NCBI GenBank assembly: GCA_022495995.1
Contig: JAFEMH010001472.1
Location: 62,001 to 126,000 of the forward strand
Length of the DNA stretch: 64,000 nucleotides
Origin: Adenophora triphylla var. japonica
Lineage: Eukaryota; Streptophyta; Magnoliopsida; Asterales; Campanulaceae
Reading direction: 5' to 3'
Part shown: in pieces, positions 34,387 to 46,836 of the stretch
Layout of the letters: every line of letters begins with the position of its first letter
How positions within the stretch are numbered: position 1 is the first letter of the stretch
Translations under genes and position numbers: made by a program
The notes under the pieces: model-generated
Databases searched by the model: none
Told to the model about the DNA's origin: nothing
The model's input: the letters and a program-made list of their open reading frames with translations, nothing else

Positions 34387-35517
34387 TGTAAGTACCCCAA
34401 TCCGGACCGCTCTCCATCCGAGCATACGGAAAATACCAAGGGCGAACTTCTGGAGGTCATAACTTTTTCATACGGACTCCGATTGAGACGTGATATATAT
34501 AGTTGGAAAGCTCTCGACGAGTAATATCCAATGGTAATGGAAGTTATGAAAAAAAGGACTGATTACATGGAGGTGCATATGGACATATGTGTAAATATGG
34601 TCCAACACGCCAAAATCCCCCAAATCCAGGAAAGGACAAATCAAACCCAATATGTACTGACACATATGTAAAAAAGCATGATATGTTTGTACGAACATGT
34701 TTGCAAACACGTCAAAAATCCCCAAAAAATTTTCCAAATCCAGGAAAACCACAAAAATGGCTGATTAAAGGGAGGTCCGTACGGACCTCTTTGCCAATTT
34801 TTTTGAGCCTATAAATATAGCCCTCCCCCAGCTCAATTCTCATCAACAAAAGCCTTCCCAACCTCTTACTTTCAATCTAGAGCAGTTTCCAGCCATCCCG
34901 AGGCATCCCCAGCCATCCCGAGGCAATCCCGGCCCATCCTGATAGACCTCCCGATGTCCCATATACCCTATTCATCAACCCATACTCACCCACCAAACTC
35001 CAAACGCTCAAAAATGGTCAAAATTCGTGAGTTCAACGAGTACGAAATGAGAGTTAATTAGGGGAGGTTCTGCGCGAATAAGTGCAAAATTTCTCTCCTC
35101 TTTAAACCATCCCAAATCAACCAAATTCCCCTGAGGAATATAGAAACAAACCAACATTGGTGAGATCTCCTTCCGAACTCTAAATAATTGCTTTCATTTC
35201 CGAGTTATTTAAATATTTCTGGTAAACGCATCATTTACAATCAGATATTATTTGCAAATGCATTCTTAAAAACACACAAACACACAAACATACACACACA
35301 CAATTTTCAAATAAAGGTTTAGAGAGACTCATGAAAATGAGGCGACTTGGGTGAGCTCAAAATTCTCTTCCCTGGGCATAACCTGACCTCCGAACTCAAA
35401 AATCTTATCACACAACAAAAAGCCTTTTTTCAATGTTTTGGGCATAATCAAAACGGCGTGGTGACTCTACATTTTCCAAAAACAAAATGCCGTCTGCATT
35501 CGGATCGGGTAATTTCA
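34387..35517 (+). repeat. Element E 5' LTR
   Basis: The 1131 bp LTR starts TGTAAGTACCCCAATCCGGA and ends CGGGTAATTTCA. A TATAAATA box is at 34810-34817. An AC-repeat (35270-35302) and AAGGTTTAGAGAGACTCATG mark the R/U5 region also seen in LTRs A, B and H. Its middle contains CCGTACGGACC, also present in B. Confidence 0.88.
34810..34817 (+). promoter_or_regulatory. Likely TATA box of the element E LTR
   Basis: TATAAATA is placed as in the A and H LTRs, about 425 bp into this shorter LTR. Confidence 0.6.
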
Positions 35518-35519
35518 GT

Positions 35520-35537
35520 TGGCGACTCTGCTGGGCA
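35520..35537 (+). other. Element E primer binding site
   Basis: TGGCGACTCTGCTGGGCA starts two bases after the LTR. The same position in H reads TGGCGACTCCGCTGGGGA and in F TGGCGACTCCACTGGGGA. The TGG start pairs with the CCA end of a tRNA. Ogre-type elements are reported to use tRNA-Arg, which I cannot verify here. Confidence 0.85.
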
Positions 35538-36565
35538 AAATTGTTTTAAAAACTTTTAAAAAGATTTTTAAAACATGATGAGGGTCAAAATTTCGTTTTA
35601 CCTTTTTCTTTGACTATTGTGTGTACATGTGTGTGTTTTACTTTTTTTGTCTTGCTCAAAATACAATAAAAAATGCATCATAATATATCTGGGTACCTTC
35701 TTTTAAAACACATTCTGCAAAAACTCCTTTTTTACTCAGAGAAAAAAAGAATTTTAGTGACCGCACACTACGTGCATTATTGTCCTGTACACTTGCACAC
35801 TACAACCCCAAACCCGGAGTGGTCTCAGTTGCAATTCGATTGGTGTTCCTATGCCTCTCTTGCGCGCACGGGATCATTTCAAACTTCCCATCCTAGCCAG
35901 TGTCAACCATGCACTTTTGTGTCACACTCTGTCTAAAGACTCGGTTGGTTTTTGACCCAGTCTGTGTCATAAAGCTTAGATGCATATTCCATGTCGGCCA
36001 TTATCTGAGTCGAAACCTAAAAATCAAGATCTCTTGCGAGATCAAGACGATGAAAGGTCTTTCTAAAATCTTGACCCGATCTTAATTTCTAGAGTTAACT
36101 TAGATAATGGTCCATATCGGGTATACGTCCATGCCCATGCGACACCATGTCATCAATCCGTTAATGCATCATCCATGAGAATATGACCTAGTCAAAACCT
36201 AAATTCAAAGATCCCTTACGAAAGTAAGGCAAAGAGAGGTCATGCCAAATTTTTGACCCGATCTTGACTTAAGGATACTGGCTTCGTTCACTATTTACAT
36301 GGCGGAAGCATTGAAACGTACATGAGAGGCTCAGTCCTTAGGTTCGTTTCTCTTTTGGTCGGTGGAAACTACTTGCCCTATAGGACCCTTGCCCAATATC
36401 TAGAAATAGTTGCGAAAAAGAAGTGAAATCTTTTCCAACCATTTAGGATTCTGAGAAAACATGTTTTAAGTAAATTAAAACAACAAAACAATAAAAAGGA
36501 AACTGCATGTCGCGTGAGCTTTTCCACTTCATCCAAAAATCCCTCCCGAGTCTAAACCCTACCTT

Positions 36566-36969
36566 TTGCCCACTCTAGCGAACCGAGAGTGGCTGAGAGT
36601 CCCCGGGTGTCGTCTTTTTAGCATTGAAGTTACAAGGTCCGACAGTCCTTCCGGTTCAGCAGTCCGAACGGTCCGTTATTCTCCAATGGCAGGGTCAACG
36701 GATAACAGCAAAGGGAATGGGACTCCGCCCTTGGAAAATCTCCAAACAATGGAAGAAGTATGGCAAGCCCTCAAGGCTCTTGAGAAATGCCAAGGAGAGC
36801 AGCAGGCTTGGATCGAAGATGCCATGCGTCATCTTGGAACATTTGCAGTCCCCCAACTGGCTAGGACTTTCATAAAAGAAGAAGACATGCCTGCTCCCTT
36901 AGCTTCTCAGAATTACCAGCAAGTCCCTCCTTCACAAAGCCATGGAAAACTAGCAATGCAAAGCAAGCT
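36566..36969 (+). pseudogene. Element E gag, N-terminal part cut by element F
   Basis: The frame contains VPGCRLFSIEVTRSDSPSGS, which matches the gag start of F (IPGQRLFSAETSGSDS) and, in a shifted frame, of H. A helical acidic stretch (MEEVWQALKALEKCQGEQQA) follows. At 36970 the frame runs into the F LTR, so the last about 37 codons of the open frame up to 37081 are LTR sequence. The start codon choice is uncertain since the conserved block begins after it. Confidence 0.75.
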
Positions 36970-38778
36970 TGTGAATGTGGGCCCAATCGCGGATGTGAAC
37001 CGTGTTTTTATAGGGTCCCCGCTTCACCTCAGTTTGAAGACATTCGGTTTATTGAAAAATGAAGTCGCCACACCATTTTGATTTCCTCAAAACTTTGAAA
37101 AAAAGGAATAGGGTCCGGAGGTTAAGTTACTCCTTGGGAAGAACGTTTGGCGTTCACCCAAGGAGCCTTGCCAAAGGCAAGTCTTCCTAGATCCGATTTT
37201 TGTGCTTGTTTTGTGTGTTCGTGTGTGAGATGTGATTTGAAAAAGGGGAGGGAATGTGCTAAGTTATCTTTCGGACGTATAAACCATTTGAGTTGGTTAT
37301 CGCTCGGGATTCCTTGGATTTGATGTGTTCGGGATTTTGATACCATACTCATCTTGGACTTATGATCATCATTAAGTGACCTTTTTACCCTCCCGTTGGG
37401 ATAATCAACCATATTAGGCTTAAGAGCCTTGGTGTGTTTTAAACCAACGTTCTTCGGGACTAGGTCATATGTGATCGAGAGAGGGATACCTTTTTATAGT
37501 CCAAGAATGAGACTCTTTAGAAAGGAAGAGCCTTTGCCAATCAATCCTATATCTTGAGACGATTGAGCTTAGTAGGGACATTTATGCTCGTCTCAAGTGA
37601 TGATTGGAGATGTAGGGGCTAAGATTCATCCGCTTCTAAAGGGACTATGACTATGGCATTTTAGTGGCGGAAATGATGTAAAGATAAGGTCTTTACACCG
37701 ATCTACACCACGGGATGCTTCAAGTACCAAAGGGACTAAGGGGAGGGGTATAAAGAATGGATCTTTATACTCATCCTATGTCTTTCGTGCCTTAAGAAGG
37801 TCACTAGACAATCCTTGGAGAGTTATCCAACCAAGAGGGACATGGGGGAGTTGCATTGGAAAGTAAAGATTGCATTTTTATGAAAATAAGTGTAATGGAT
37901 ACTATGAGAACTAAGGCTATGAATATAAAGGGAAGACCTTTGAGGCTTTCCTATGTCCTTTAAGAACCTTATAAGGTGGACAATCCTTGGAAGCAAGGTC
38001 AAGGGAAGGGGATGACATTATAATAGTAAAGATGGCATTTTTATGTAGTAAAAGGGAGATATTTCACATCATCATGTGATGAATCCTTCCTAGAATAAGC
38101 CACTTGTGGACCCTTGTTCATCCTTGGGATGGATTCTCCATGAATCATTTGTGTTAGGGGAAAGGGAGGGGGAAATGATATCTACATGATAAAGATTGGA
38201 TTTTTATGACAATATATCACATTTAATGACAAGAAATAGCAAAGCAAATAGCAAGTAAATAATATGACAATATAATAAGGATATTTCAAGGAGAAAGGAA
38301 GGTGAGATTACCAATGATGGTTTTATCTATCTCCCTTGGGGGTTTTCCTAATGTAGGAGAGGTTTTAGATGAGTTTTATGGAGGAAGGAGGTTATTTTGG
38401 AGAGTTTTGGTTTCTGGAAATTCGAGTATTCAATTGGGCAGAGTAACAGTGCTTCCAAAATCCCCCTTAAAATGGGTAGAGGAGGCCTCTATTTATAGGC
38501 TGATTTGTGCTTCCTAATGAAGTCGTGCGGCATTAACCTCTGGCTAATGAAGTCGTGCGGCATTATCCCTTGGTGACTCAGCCTGCTTCTAGATCCATGC
38601 AAGGTGGCGCCTAGAAACTCCTTTCCAGCGAGGGACTGCTTGGAATTTTAATTCCTAGCAAGTCCTTCCCCCCTTGGAAGGTTTGGGAAAGTTCCAGATT
38701 GCCCCTGAACTTTAGAAAAGTTCGGGGAATTGCCGGGAAACTTAACCGGAAGGCATGGGCCAGATTTGGGTACTTACA
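36970..38778 (-). repeat. Element F 3' LTR (complete)
   Basis: The 1809 bp LTR runs on the minus strand from TGTAAGTACCCAAATCTGGC at 38778 to CATTCACA at 36970. TATTTATA at 38490-38497 is the TATAAATA box on the minus strand. The right copy (48035-49191) is about 95 percent alike by eye over 1150 bp, including the block ending CATCCTTGGGATGGAT. Confidence 0.92.
38490..38497 (-). promoter_or_regulatory. Likely TATA box of the element F LTR
   Basis: The minus strand reads CCTATAAATAGAGG here, the same context as CCTATAAATA in the A, E and H LTRs. Confidence 0.6.
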
Positions 38779-39060
38779 GAAGCCCCTCGGCAACATCGCT
38801 TGCAGGGCAAGTGGGGTTTTCGATAGAAAAAGGATCCAATCTGGCGAACTACCGAGACGGATTGGGTGACTGAGGAGGTCGAGTGGCTGAACCTTTGGAA
38901 GGTTACCTACGTATCCCGAAGGAATCAAGCCATGATCGTAGTTCAGGAAATCCACTGGGGAAGGGGGTGTCATATGTGACAAATTGGCTGAACCTAAAGT
39001 AGGCTACCTACGTATCCCAGGGGAATCAAGCCATGATTGTAGTTCAGGATCCGCTGGGGA
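38779..39060 (-). promoter_or_regulatory. Polypurine tract and conserved pre-LTR block of element F
   Basis: The minus strand reads CCGAGGGGCTTC directly before the LTR. The block CTACCTACGTATCCC...GGAATCAAGCC...CGTAGTTCAG (plus strand) occurs at about 38905-38945 and again at about 38998-39040 and 39345-39386. It is the reverse complement of the block in element A. Confidence 0.8.
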
Positions 39061-39149
39061 ATGGCGAAGAGAAACTGGTCCCTTGCTATGAAGGTGGAAA
39101 GGAAATGACCTGAGAGGTTAAATGGCTGATCCTACTGGGGATATGCCAA

Positions 39150-39360
39150 ATGAAGGGAGTGACCAATGTGGTTGGATAGCTAGACCTTTATGAAAGGCTA
39201 CCTCACCACTGAGGAGTGATGAAGGAAAAGGGTGACCAATGAGGTCGGATGGCTGGACCTTTAAGAAAGGATCATACACCATTGAGGAGTGATGAATGAA
39301 AAGGGTGACCAATGTGGTCGAATGGCTGGACCTTTATGAAAGGCTACCTACGTATCCCGG
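39150..39360. repeat. About 70 bp repeats
   Basis: Near copies of GTGACCAATG(T/A)GGT(T/C)G(G/A)ATGGCT(G/A)GACCTTTA(T/A)GAAAGG, three units, each followed by a varying tail such as ATTGAGGAGTGATGAA. Confidence 0.75.
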
Positions 39361-39433
39361 AGGAATCAATCCTTGGTCGTAGTTCAAGCAATCACTAGAT
39401 AGTTAGGAACATGTCTAGGATCCTTGAGATTTT

Positions 39434-39596
39434 GACGATTAATGGAGGAGTCATCTTATTTGATTTGACAATTAATGGAGGTTGTCACCTTACTTGATTT
39501 AACAATTAATGGAGGTTGTCATCTTATTTGATTTGACAATTAATGGAGGTTGTCACCTTATTTGATTTGACAATTAATGGAGGTTGTCACCTTATT
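39434..39596. repeat. 34 bp tandem array
   Basis: Five units of ACAATTAATGGAGGTTGTCA plus (C/T)CTTATTTGATTTG. One more half unit, GACAATTCGGAGGTTGTC, lies at 40204 on the far side of the 50 bp array. Confidence 0.85.
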
Positions 39597-39597
39597 A

Positions 39598-40196
39598 AAC
39601 TAAAGTTTACATCGCTATCGAGGAGATAGAGGTAGCTAAAGTTGGAAAACTAAAGCGTATTTCGCTATCGAGGAGATAGAGGTAGCTAAAGTTGGAAAAC
39701 TAAAGCGTACTTCGCTATCGAGGAGATAGAGATAGCTAAAGTTTGAAAAACTAAAGCGTACTTCGCTATCGAGGAGATAGAGGTAGCTAAAGTTGGAAAA
39801 CTAAAGCATACTTCGCTATTGAGGAGATAGAGATAGATAAAGTTTGGAAAACTAAAGCGTACTTCGCTATCGAGGAGATAGAGGTAGCTAAAGTTGGAAA
39901 ACTAAAGCGTACTTCGCTATCGAGGAGATAGAGGTAGCTAAAGTTGGAAAACTAAAGCTTACTTCGCTATCGAGGAGATAGAGGTAGCTAAAGTTGGAAA
40001 ACTAAAGCGTACTTCGCTATCGAGGAGATAGAGGTAGCTAAAGTTGGAAAACTAAAGTGTACTTCGCTATCGAGAAGATAGAGGTAGCTAAAGTTTGGAA
40101 AACTGAAGCGTACTTCGCTATCGAGGAGATAGAGGTAGCTAAAGTTGGAAAACTAAAGCGTACTTTGCTATCGAGGAGATAGAGGTAGCTAAAGTT
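39598..40196. repeat. 50 bp tandem array, twelve units
   Basis: The unit AACTAAAGCGTACTTCGCTA plus TCGAGGAGATAGAGGTAGCT plus AAAGTTGGAA is repeated with over 95 percent identity. It contains the imperfect palindrome CTATCGAGGAGATAG. It is the variable array of element F, between the PMD gene and the polypurine tract. Confidence 0.93.
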
Positions 40197-40586
40197 GAGT
40201 TTTGACAATTCGGAGGTTGTCGCCTGGCGTTATTTTGTTATAATGGAAGTAACGGAGGCGTTTTGATAGAAAACATTATTCTATTTTAGAGATAACGGAG
40301 ATTTTTGGGAAACAACGTTACTCCATTGGAAGATAACGGGAATTATTTGCCTAGTTGGAAAGTCCAGGGGCAAAAGTGTAAATTCAGCTTAGAGCGAATG
40401 AAGCCGCCCGGCGTGAGATGGGGGAAAAAGAAGCCGTACGGCTTTAAGCCTGATTTCACCAGATTGATTTGAACAGCAGAAAAATGGGCTATGGCGCCAT
40501 TGCTGCTTCATTTTTGCCGAGGAGAGAGGAGAGAAAAGAGAGAGAAACCTCAAAATTCTTCAAATCCCTAGCTTCTACTGCTCAAG

Positions 40587-41832
40587 ATGGATCAAGGAGG
40601 GAACATCTTGCCTAGACAAGCACGTAGAACCTTGTCTCAAGCCGCGAGGATGAGGCAGAGAGAATTCGTTCGGACCGAGCAAAAATACGACTTCACTACT
40701 CCTACTTCCGAGTTCTATCCCGGCAAGAGGGAGCACAAATCAATGAAACCTCAATCGATTGGGGTAAGCAATCTTGATTTGCTTGATTTTGCCAATTTTG
40801 GTCGATTTTTGATTGGTTTAGGGCTTGACCCGATTTTTGGGAATTTTTTTGAATTTTTCTTGCGATTTTATTGACACTTTTAGGAATTTGATAATTAACC
40901 TATGAGGCTATGGACATAGATAAACATGCATGTGCAATTTATTTGAGAAAAATATGAGAATGACTTAAGAAAAATAACGTCTAAAATGTGACAGAGTTCT
41001 TGCATGTGCTAGAACTAGGTCAATTTCTGATCATGGATTGGAAAACAAGATTTTGGACGATGAAAAGGATTCATGCATGTCATCTTGAGAAATTAAAACT
41101 TATGTGCAAAGAATTTTGTGAAAATTGGACTTTTTGTATTTGGGAGAGCAATGTGCTCGGGATGACGTGTTTCAAATGATGAAAGACACGTGTTCTAGAC
41201 AAATGATGCTAGAAATCTCTTATGAATGTTTTTCTTTGACAATATGTGCACTTTTTGTGAGTATATGCATGCTTTTGAGATGAGATGAAGGACTAACAGG
41301 CTTCTGCCGTGTTTTCCTATAGGAGAGCAAGTCGAGGGGACCCGCGGAGGTGGCGGTGAAGTTGTGGGACAGGATGCCCGACTCTGAAAAGGATGGCGTG
41401 GATCCTAAGCAGCTGGTGATAGCTACTGGGCTTCATTCTTTCATCGAGGCTATTGGTAGAGGCATTTATGTGACCTCTAAGAGTAAGGGGTTGGTCCAGG
41501 CCCTTTCAGAGTTTTGGTGGGACACCACTCACAGCTTTCATCTTAGCTGGGGAGAGATCACGGTGACTCCCGCCGACTTCACTGCCATTACTGGCTTGAG
41601 ATTCATTGGTAGGCCTGTGACTTGGAGGGATCACATTTCTGCGGCCGAGTTCAGAGCTTTGGTGGGTTTCGACCTCCGTCCTAAGGGGCTCGGTATGGAG
41701 ACGAGGTTTGTTGAGGTGGAGATTCTGAGGTACATGGATGAGTATGGATGCATGTGTTTGGATGTATGTGTTTGGGAACTGTTTGAGACAGGTTTCGAGC
41801 AGGTGGGGTCGTATCCCTTGGGTGCGGAATGA
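40587..41832 (+). pseudogene. Antisense plant mobile domain (PMD) gene of element F (C-terminally truncated)
   Basis: The gene reads on the plus strand, opposite to F. Exon 1 (40587-40763) encodes 59 residues from MDQGGNILPRQARRT to PQSIG and ends at donor GTAAGC. Intron 1 is 40764-41322, ending CCTATAG. Exon 2 (41323-41832) joins in phase and encodes the PMD core: LSEFWWDTTHSFHLSWGEIT, TPADFTAITGLRFIG and FRALVGFDLRP. Up to about 41730 it follows copies A and B; after ILRYMDEYG it diverges and stops at 41832, so the helices with FLWFAL and all later exons are missing. What is left is open with valid splice signals, unlike copies A and B. Whether a short PMD protein is made is unknown. Confidence 0.75.
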
Positions 41833-44354
41833 GCTGCTGCTGTTGCTGAGATTTGGCTAATGCTGCCAAAAGGTATCATGTGGACCAAAATTCCCTCTTG
41901 GGCTGAGATCGGGTTTAAACCTCGGGTCTTGATTAAAGTCCCTTTCTCAAACTCTAGCGCTTGAAGCTTGATGCTGACAGGCTTTTAGAACCAAAGACTA
42001 AAGCAAATGTCAAAGTGATCAAACCTCTCTTTTGAGGATGGATGTGACTTATCGAATCCCCGATCTGAGGGAAAAATTCTGCAAAGCCCCAAGTTCTATT
42101 AAATTGAGGAAAGATCCTTTCATTGACAAAGCCCCGGATTGAAGAGATGACTTGGTAGAGCTTTGATTGATGGTCTGATCCAAAAGAATGGCGAAGCACC
42201 AAACTGACTGGTCATCCAAAGAGAGAGTCATGTTCGAAGCGATCTCAAGGAATCCATGAACGAAAACTTCTCCAAATGACTTGCGAAGCCCCCGACTTGA
42301 CAAAGTATCATGGGGAAGGCCCGAATGTATTGGTTATAGAAACAAACTGCCTGGTTGACCATAACCGATCTCAAAATGCACTTAATGCAGCCCCAATCCG
42401 TTGAAGCATTATGTTATGAAGCCCATCCTAGTTTTAAGAAAATATTCTCGTTCTGATTGGTGCGAAGGGGTCTTGTAGACTCGACTTCCAATGTTGGACT
42501 TAAAGTCATGATTAAGCCCCGATCCTGACACCAAAGAATATGTTCGTGGCAGGCTTCCAACAAACAAAACTTCCCTTTGCTTGGTAAAGCCTCGGTTTGA
42601 TGAACCGGGTAGGCGAAGTCTAGATTTTGGAGAAGTGGCTTGGTGAAGCCCCAATCTTATGACCTAGCAGAAGTCCCAATCTGATTGATACTGCAAAAGT
42701 AATCATGAGATTAATCTGACCAAGACTGGATCCATCTTGTGACATAGTGAGGAACCCGATGTGGACCCAAGAATGACTAAAGAAGCCCCAGTCTAAAGAA
42801 ATGGCTTGGAAAAGCCCCAACCTTGAAAAGTTTCAAGGCATCCCTAATGCGAATCGTAGCAGAAGAGGGAAAACCTATCCTTTCGTACTTACTCTCTTAT
42901 TTTCTTTAGTCAATCAGTCAATCGCAAGAAGATGTGAAAGAAAAGAATTTTAGAAATGTACACATGCAGGGGTATATTTTTTCGAAAGGTGGGAATAGAT
43001 CCCAATTTTGTGTTATTTCGATGGCCTTATTCGATGTAGGCATGAGAACTCGCTTTGGGTTTGACTCTTTTGAGAGAGTATAAGCGTAGAAAGGTTTGTA
43101 AAAGTGTATGGAAGCCCCTGCTGACAGAAAATCAGTGTTTAGCACTATCTTCCTAAAATGTTGAAAAATAAGACTTGTCAAGACATCTGAAAACTTATTT
43201 TATTTACAATGATCACAAAATTGCTTAAAACCCTTTATTAATGTTCGGGTTATTCAACCACTAATCTCGATATGAACAAACATTTTGATTAATCATGAGG
43301 AGAAAGTTAATCGATGTCGCGGATCAAGGTTGGCTGGGTGTGAAAGAAAGGTTTGTGTATAGGGAGGTCATTGATGAGACCGGGTTTTCTGGGATTTGAA
43401 TGTGTTTGTGACCGGACCATTTCTGGTTGCCTACGTTCCCCTTATTGTGAGGAGCTTAGGTCGCCGTAGTTCGGCTGAACTGTGTTTGGCTTTGGGAAAT
43501 GGGATTTTTGGTTCCTTTAGTGGGAAGGCTCGGATGAGAAGGTTGGATGATGAGACACAAGCCTTGAGATGATTCCTTGACCAGTCATTTTGGATGGCTG
43601 CTTCAATTGCTTCCTGATTTTCGTCTTTCATTGAGGGAGAAAGAATTTGCACATGCCTAAGGGCTTATGAAATGTTTCTGCCTTTGCTTTGATCGCTCCA
43701 TTGTTATTGACAACTTTCATTTTTTAGCTTTGACTTTTCCCATCTGTCAAGCTTCTGATTGGCGGTGCTAGGTCCTTGGCTTTTTTTTTTGAAGCTCTTG
43801 CTCGGTTTTTTTTTTAAGCTCCTACTTGGCCCTTTTTTTTTATGCCCTTGAGGTCGAAGGCAAGCTCCTAGGTTGTTATCGACATGTGGTCAATCTTTCG
43901 ATGCTGAGTGACCTTTTGTTGTTCCTTGATGTTGCCGCCATCGTTGACTTGGTCAAGGTGATGGTGAGGACATGATTTGGGAGGCGTATGGTTTGATGAA
44001 GGCTTTTGTGAGGTAAGGAAAGTGTATGGCTTGATGAAGGAAAGTGTATGGGGAAAGCATTGGTTGATTTTCTCACACCGGTTAATCAGAACGTTAATTA
44101 TTTCGAGTGATTATTTGTTAAGCAATGAAAGTGATCATATAAAATAAAACCATTTCATTAAATGTAATGTAGGTGTGCAAATAATGTCTTAAGTCTAGCA
44201 AGAAAAGAAAAAGACTCTTTTATAGAAGATTCAAGATTAACTACAATGTCCGAGGAGGACTTGATTGAAAAAAAGAAAGTACTAGAACCTACGAAAGTTG
44301 ACTAATAGACTGTTTTATCTTTTAATCTTGCTTAAGGATAGGTAGCCCCTAGCC
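41833..44354. other. Gene-poor interior of element F
   Basis: Scattered motifs of the type (G/C)AAGCCCC(A/G)A(T/A)CTTGA recur from 41900 to 42850 without a fixed period. The part 42900-44340 is homologous to element G 52940-55000, for example GTGGGAATAGATCCCAATTT, TTTGACTCTTTTGAGAGAGT and TTTCTGGTTGCCTACGTTCC. This replaces the pol region of full elements. T-runs lie at 43780-43840. No gene is seen. Confidence 0.6.
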
Positions 44355-45964
44355 TAGCTACTCTTTGTTGGTTGGACTACTAGGGCACTTCAGCTTTCCT
44401 TCGTCGATCAACCCTTGGACTTCTTTCTTCACAGTCAGACACTTGTCGTAACAGATGTGTGCCTTTGGCAAAGGAGTTGGGTCTGAGTGGACTGGCCCTG
44501 CTTCCCACTCCATGACACTCATGTTGGCATTGCTTGGGGAAAGATTGTTAGATACACGCAGGCATTTAAGCGTCCCATTTTCTACCAGCTTCTGGATCTC
44601 ATGCCTTAAATAGTGGAAATCATCAGTGTCGTGTCTATGGTACTGGTGGAAACGACAATGCTTAGACTCATCCAACTGAATTTTAGGTTTCTTGGGCTTC
44701 CAATTCTCCAGTGGCTTTATCAGCTTTTATTTTATTAGCTCTTCCAGCATCTTGCTTAAAGGCATCTCTACATCATCATAATGAAGGGAGCAGAGTTTTC
44801 GAGAGACACTGTTGTTCCCAAGACTCGGATTTCCATTGTTCAGTTGGTTCCATTGTTGGATCTGTCTAAAAGAGGCTGTGGCATTATTTCCTTTGTGAGG
44901 AACCGATGCTGAGTTGGGTGCAGTTGTTGATTGGTACTGGTAGTATTGGGTTATGTTTGAGGTTATTTGTGTCTTCGAGCCTTTCTCGAGCTTAGAACTG
45001 GCATTGGCCAATAGAGCTCAGGGGTAAGTTGTCCTATCAGATTCTCTCTCTTCGGGTATTTGGATTTTGCACGGCAGAATCACTTCTTTGCCTGGTTCGA
45101 CATCTTGGGTCGAGGGAGTACTGGTACTCATCATGGGATCAAGATTTTCTTGCATTTGTTTCACTTGTTCCATCAATAATGCCACATGGGGGTCAACGGG
45201 AACACTCGAGTTATTGGAACTCGCAACAAGACTTTTACCAGTAGAGGGAACCACAGTAGTAGACCGGTGAAACTGACGGGTGAATTCACTAAGTCCGGTA
45301 GAAGGCAACAAAAAACTTGAGGCATCCAGATTTTCTTTTAGCAACTCATGATCGTATTCAGGTGGGTATAGGGGTCTCAGAACATAGCCACATGGCTCAA
45401 ACTGATTATGTGAAGCTGGAGCATAAACTGGATGCTGCTGAGCCGAAACAGTGTAATAAAGCCCGATCCGTTTTGAGGAGCTGAGGGCGATGGAGCCCTG
45501 ATGGCCTGAGATACTGGGAGGAACTGGAGGGCAGTAGTCCTTGGTGGGGGATCATAGGTCAAAGGAGGAAGGTATTGGCTGTAGGATGGAGGGTATTGGT
45601 TATATGATGGAGGGTATTGGTTGTAGGGTGGAGGGTATTGGTTGTAGAATGGAGGGACTGAGATCACTGTTTCTGGAGTCTCATCTTCGACCATGACCAG
45701 AGAACCATTTGCCTCAACTGTTACCTGAACCCCATGGCGGCGGAGAGCATCGATGAGCATGGCTTGTTGCTCTTCATGAACATTATGGGCATTTTCCAAA
45801 GCCAGGACTAACTCTTCCTTTCTAATCATCGGATTTCCTGTACCATCACTGTTTTCTGTCATATCTGCCATTCTAAACCCCTGAGTAGACAAAACTGATG
45901 ATTCTGCTGAACTGTCTGAACCTGAGGTTTCCGCACTGAAAAGCCGCTGACCCGGTATTCTCAC
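44355..45964 (-). pseudogene. Element F gag
   Basis: The frame starts near MRIPGQRLFSAETSGSD at 45964 and shows a helical region (LALENAHNVHEEQQAMLIDA), then a Pro/Tyr-rich repeat of YNQYPPSYNQYPP type (45565-45655). After a frameshift near 45360 the frame continues through two stops (TGA near 45018, TAA near 44727). The C-terminal part has KPLENWKPKKPK and the motif HCRFHQYHRHDTDDFHYLRH, a histidine/cysteine cluster like CxYHxxxGHxTxxC of Tat-type gag. A second cysteine-containing copy (ICYDKCLTVKKEVQGLIDEG) follows. The typical gag core with a WF motif seen in H is missing, so the gene is also deleted inside. Confidence 0.75.
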
Positions 45965-46180
45965 CCACTTCTTTCTCGCTGCGAAAAAGAGATAGGCAAG
46001 GTTTAGACTTGGGGGTAGGCAAGGTTTAGACTCGGGGTAAGCAAGGTTTAGACTCTGAGGTAGGTGAGGTTTAGACTCGGAGGTAGGTGTTTAAACTGAA
46101 GGCTCAAGTAACATGCATGTACTGCTTAAGTTTTACTTAAAACACATTTTCTCCTAATCCTAATTGATCGAAAAAGATTA
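45965..46180 (-). repeat. Short repeats upstream of gag in element F
   Basis: Four near copies of GGTAGG(C/T)(A/G)AGGTTTAGACT(C/T)GG lie at 45990-46090. Confidence 0.7.
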
Positions 46181-46189
46181 GACCTTGAA

Positions 46190-46535
46190 AGTTCAAGATC
46201 TAAAATTGGACCATGAGGGTCTTGATTGGAGATTTGACCATTAAAGGTCGAGATTAAAGATTTGACCATGGAAGATCGGGATTGCCTATTTGACCATGAA
46301 AGGTCGATATCGTAGGTTGGACCGTGAAGGGCGCGATTAGAGATTTGACCGTGAAAGGTCGAGATCGAAGATCAAACCGTGAAAGGTCGCGATTAGAGAT
46401 TTGACAGTGAAAGGTAGAGATCGAAGATCGGAGATCGGATCGTGAAGGTCGCGATTAGAGATTTGACCATGAAAGGTCGAGATCGAAGATCGGAGATCGG
46501 ACCGTGAAGGTCGCGATTAGAGATTTCAAAAATGG
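46190..46535. repeat. About 30/60 bp repeats in the leader of element F
   Basis: Units of GAGATTTGACC(A/G)TGAAAGGTC followed by G(A/C)GAT(C/T) are repeated about eleven times; near the right end they form 60 bp doublets with GATCGGAGATCGGACCGTGA. Confidence 0.85.
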
Positions 46536-46836
46536 CATCATGCAATTGTGATTCCATTAGTTGTTCAAGTTTACTTAAAACTGTGTCTTTTAATTAGCCC
46601 TATTTGGTTGGAAAAGGTTGCCCTTCTTTTTCGCAACTACTCTAGATCCTGGATCAGTGGGTTCCATCACTACGTCTATAAGCCCCTCATTTTCCACATG
46701 TATTTCGACCTCCCAGGGTGGACAGCCCCGGGTGAGGTCCTATAGGGCACACGGATCCCACCGACCGAGAGAGAAGAACAGTCCTAGGGTCTAGTGGATC
46801 ATAGGAACTTTTAACACACGAGTGATGCGGATTATA

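Larger units (their letters stand above)
34387..36969 (+). mobile_element. Element E: 5' end of a Tat-like retrotransposon
   Basis: The order is 5' LTR (34387-35517), primer site (35520-35537), leader (35538-36540) and the start of gag (about 36566-36969), which is cut by element F. The leader shares AGTGACCGCACACTACG, ACCCGGAGTGG-type and GTTGGTTTTTGACCCAG pieces with the leader of element H. The rest of E is expected right of F, G and H, beyond the window. Confidence 0.85.

Noticed and set aside
41631..41888. Minus-strand frames over the F PMD exon
   Set aside because: They are opposite-strand shadows of the conserved PMD core.
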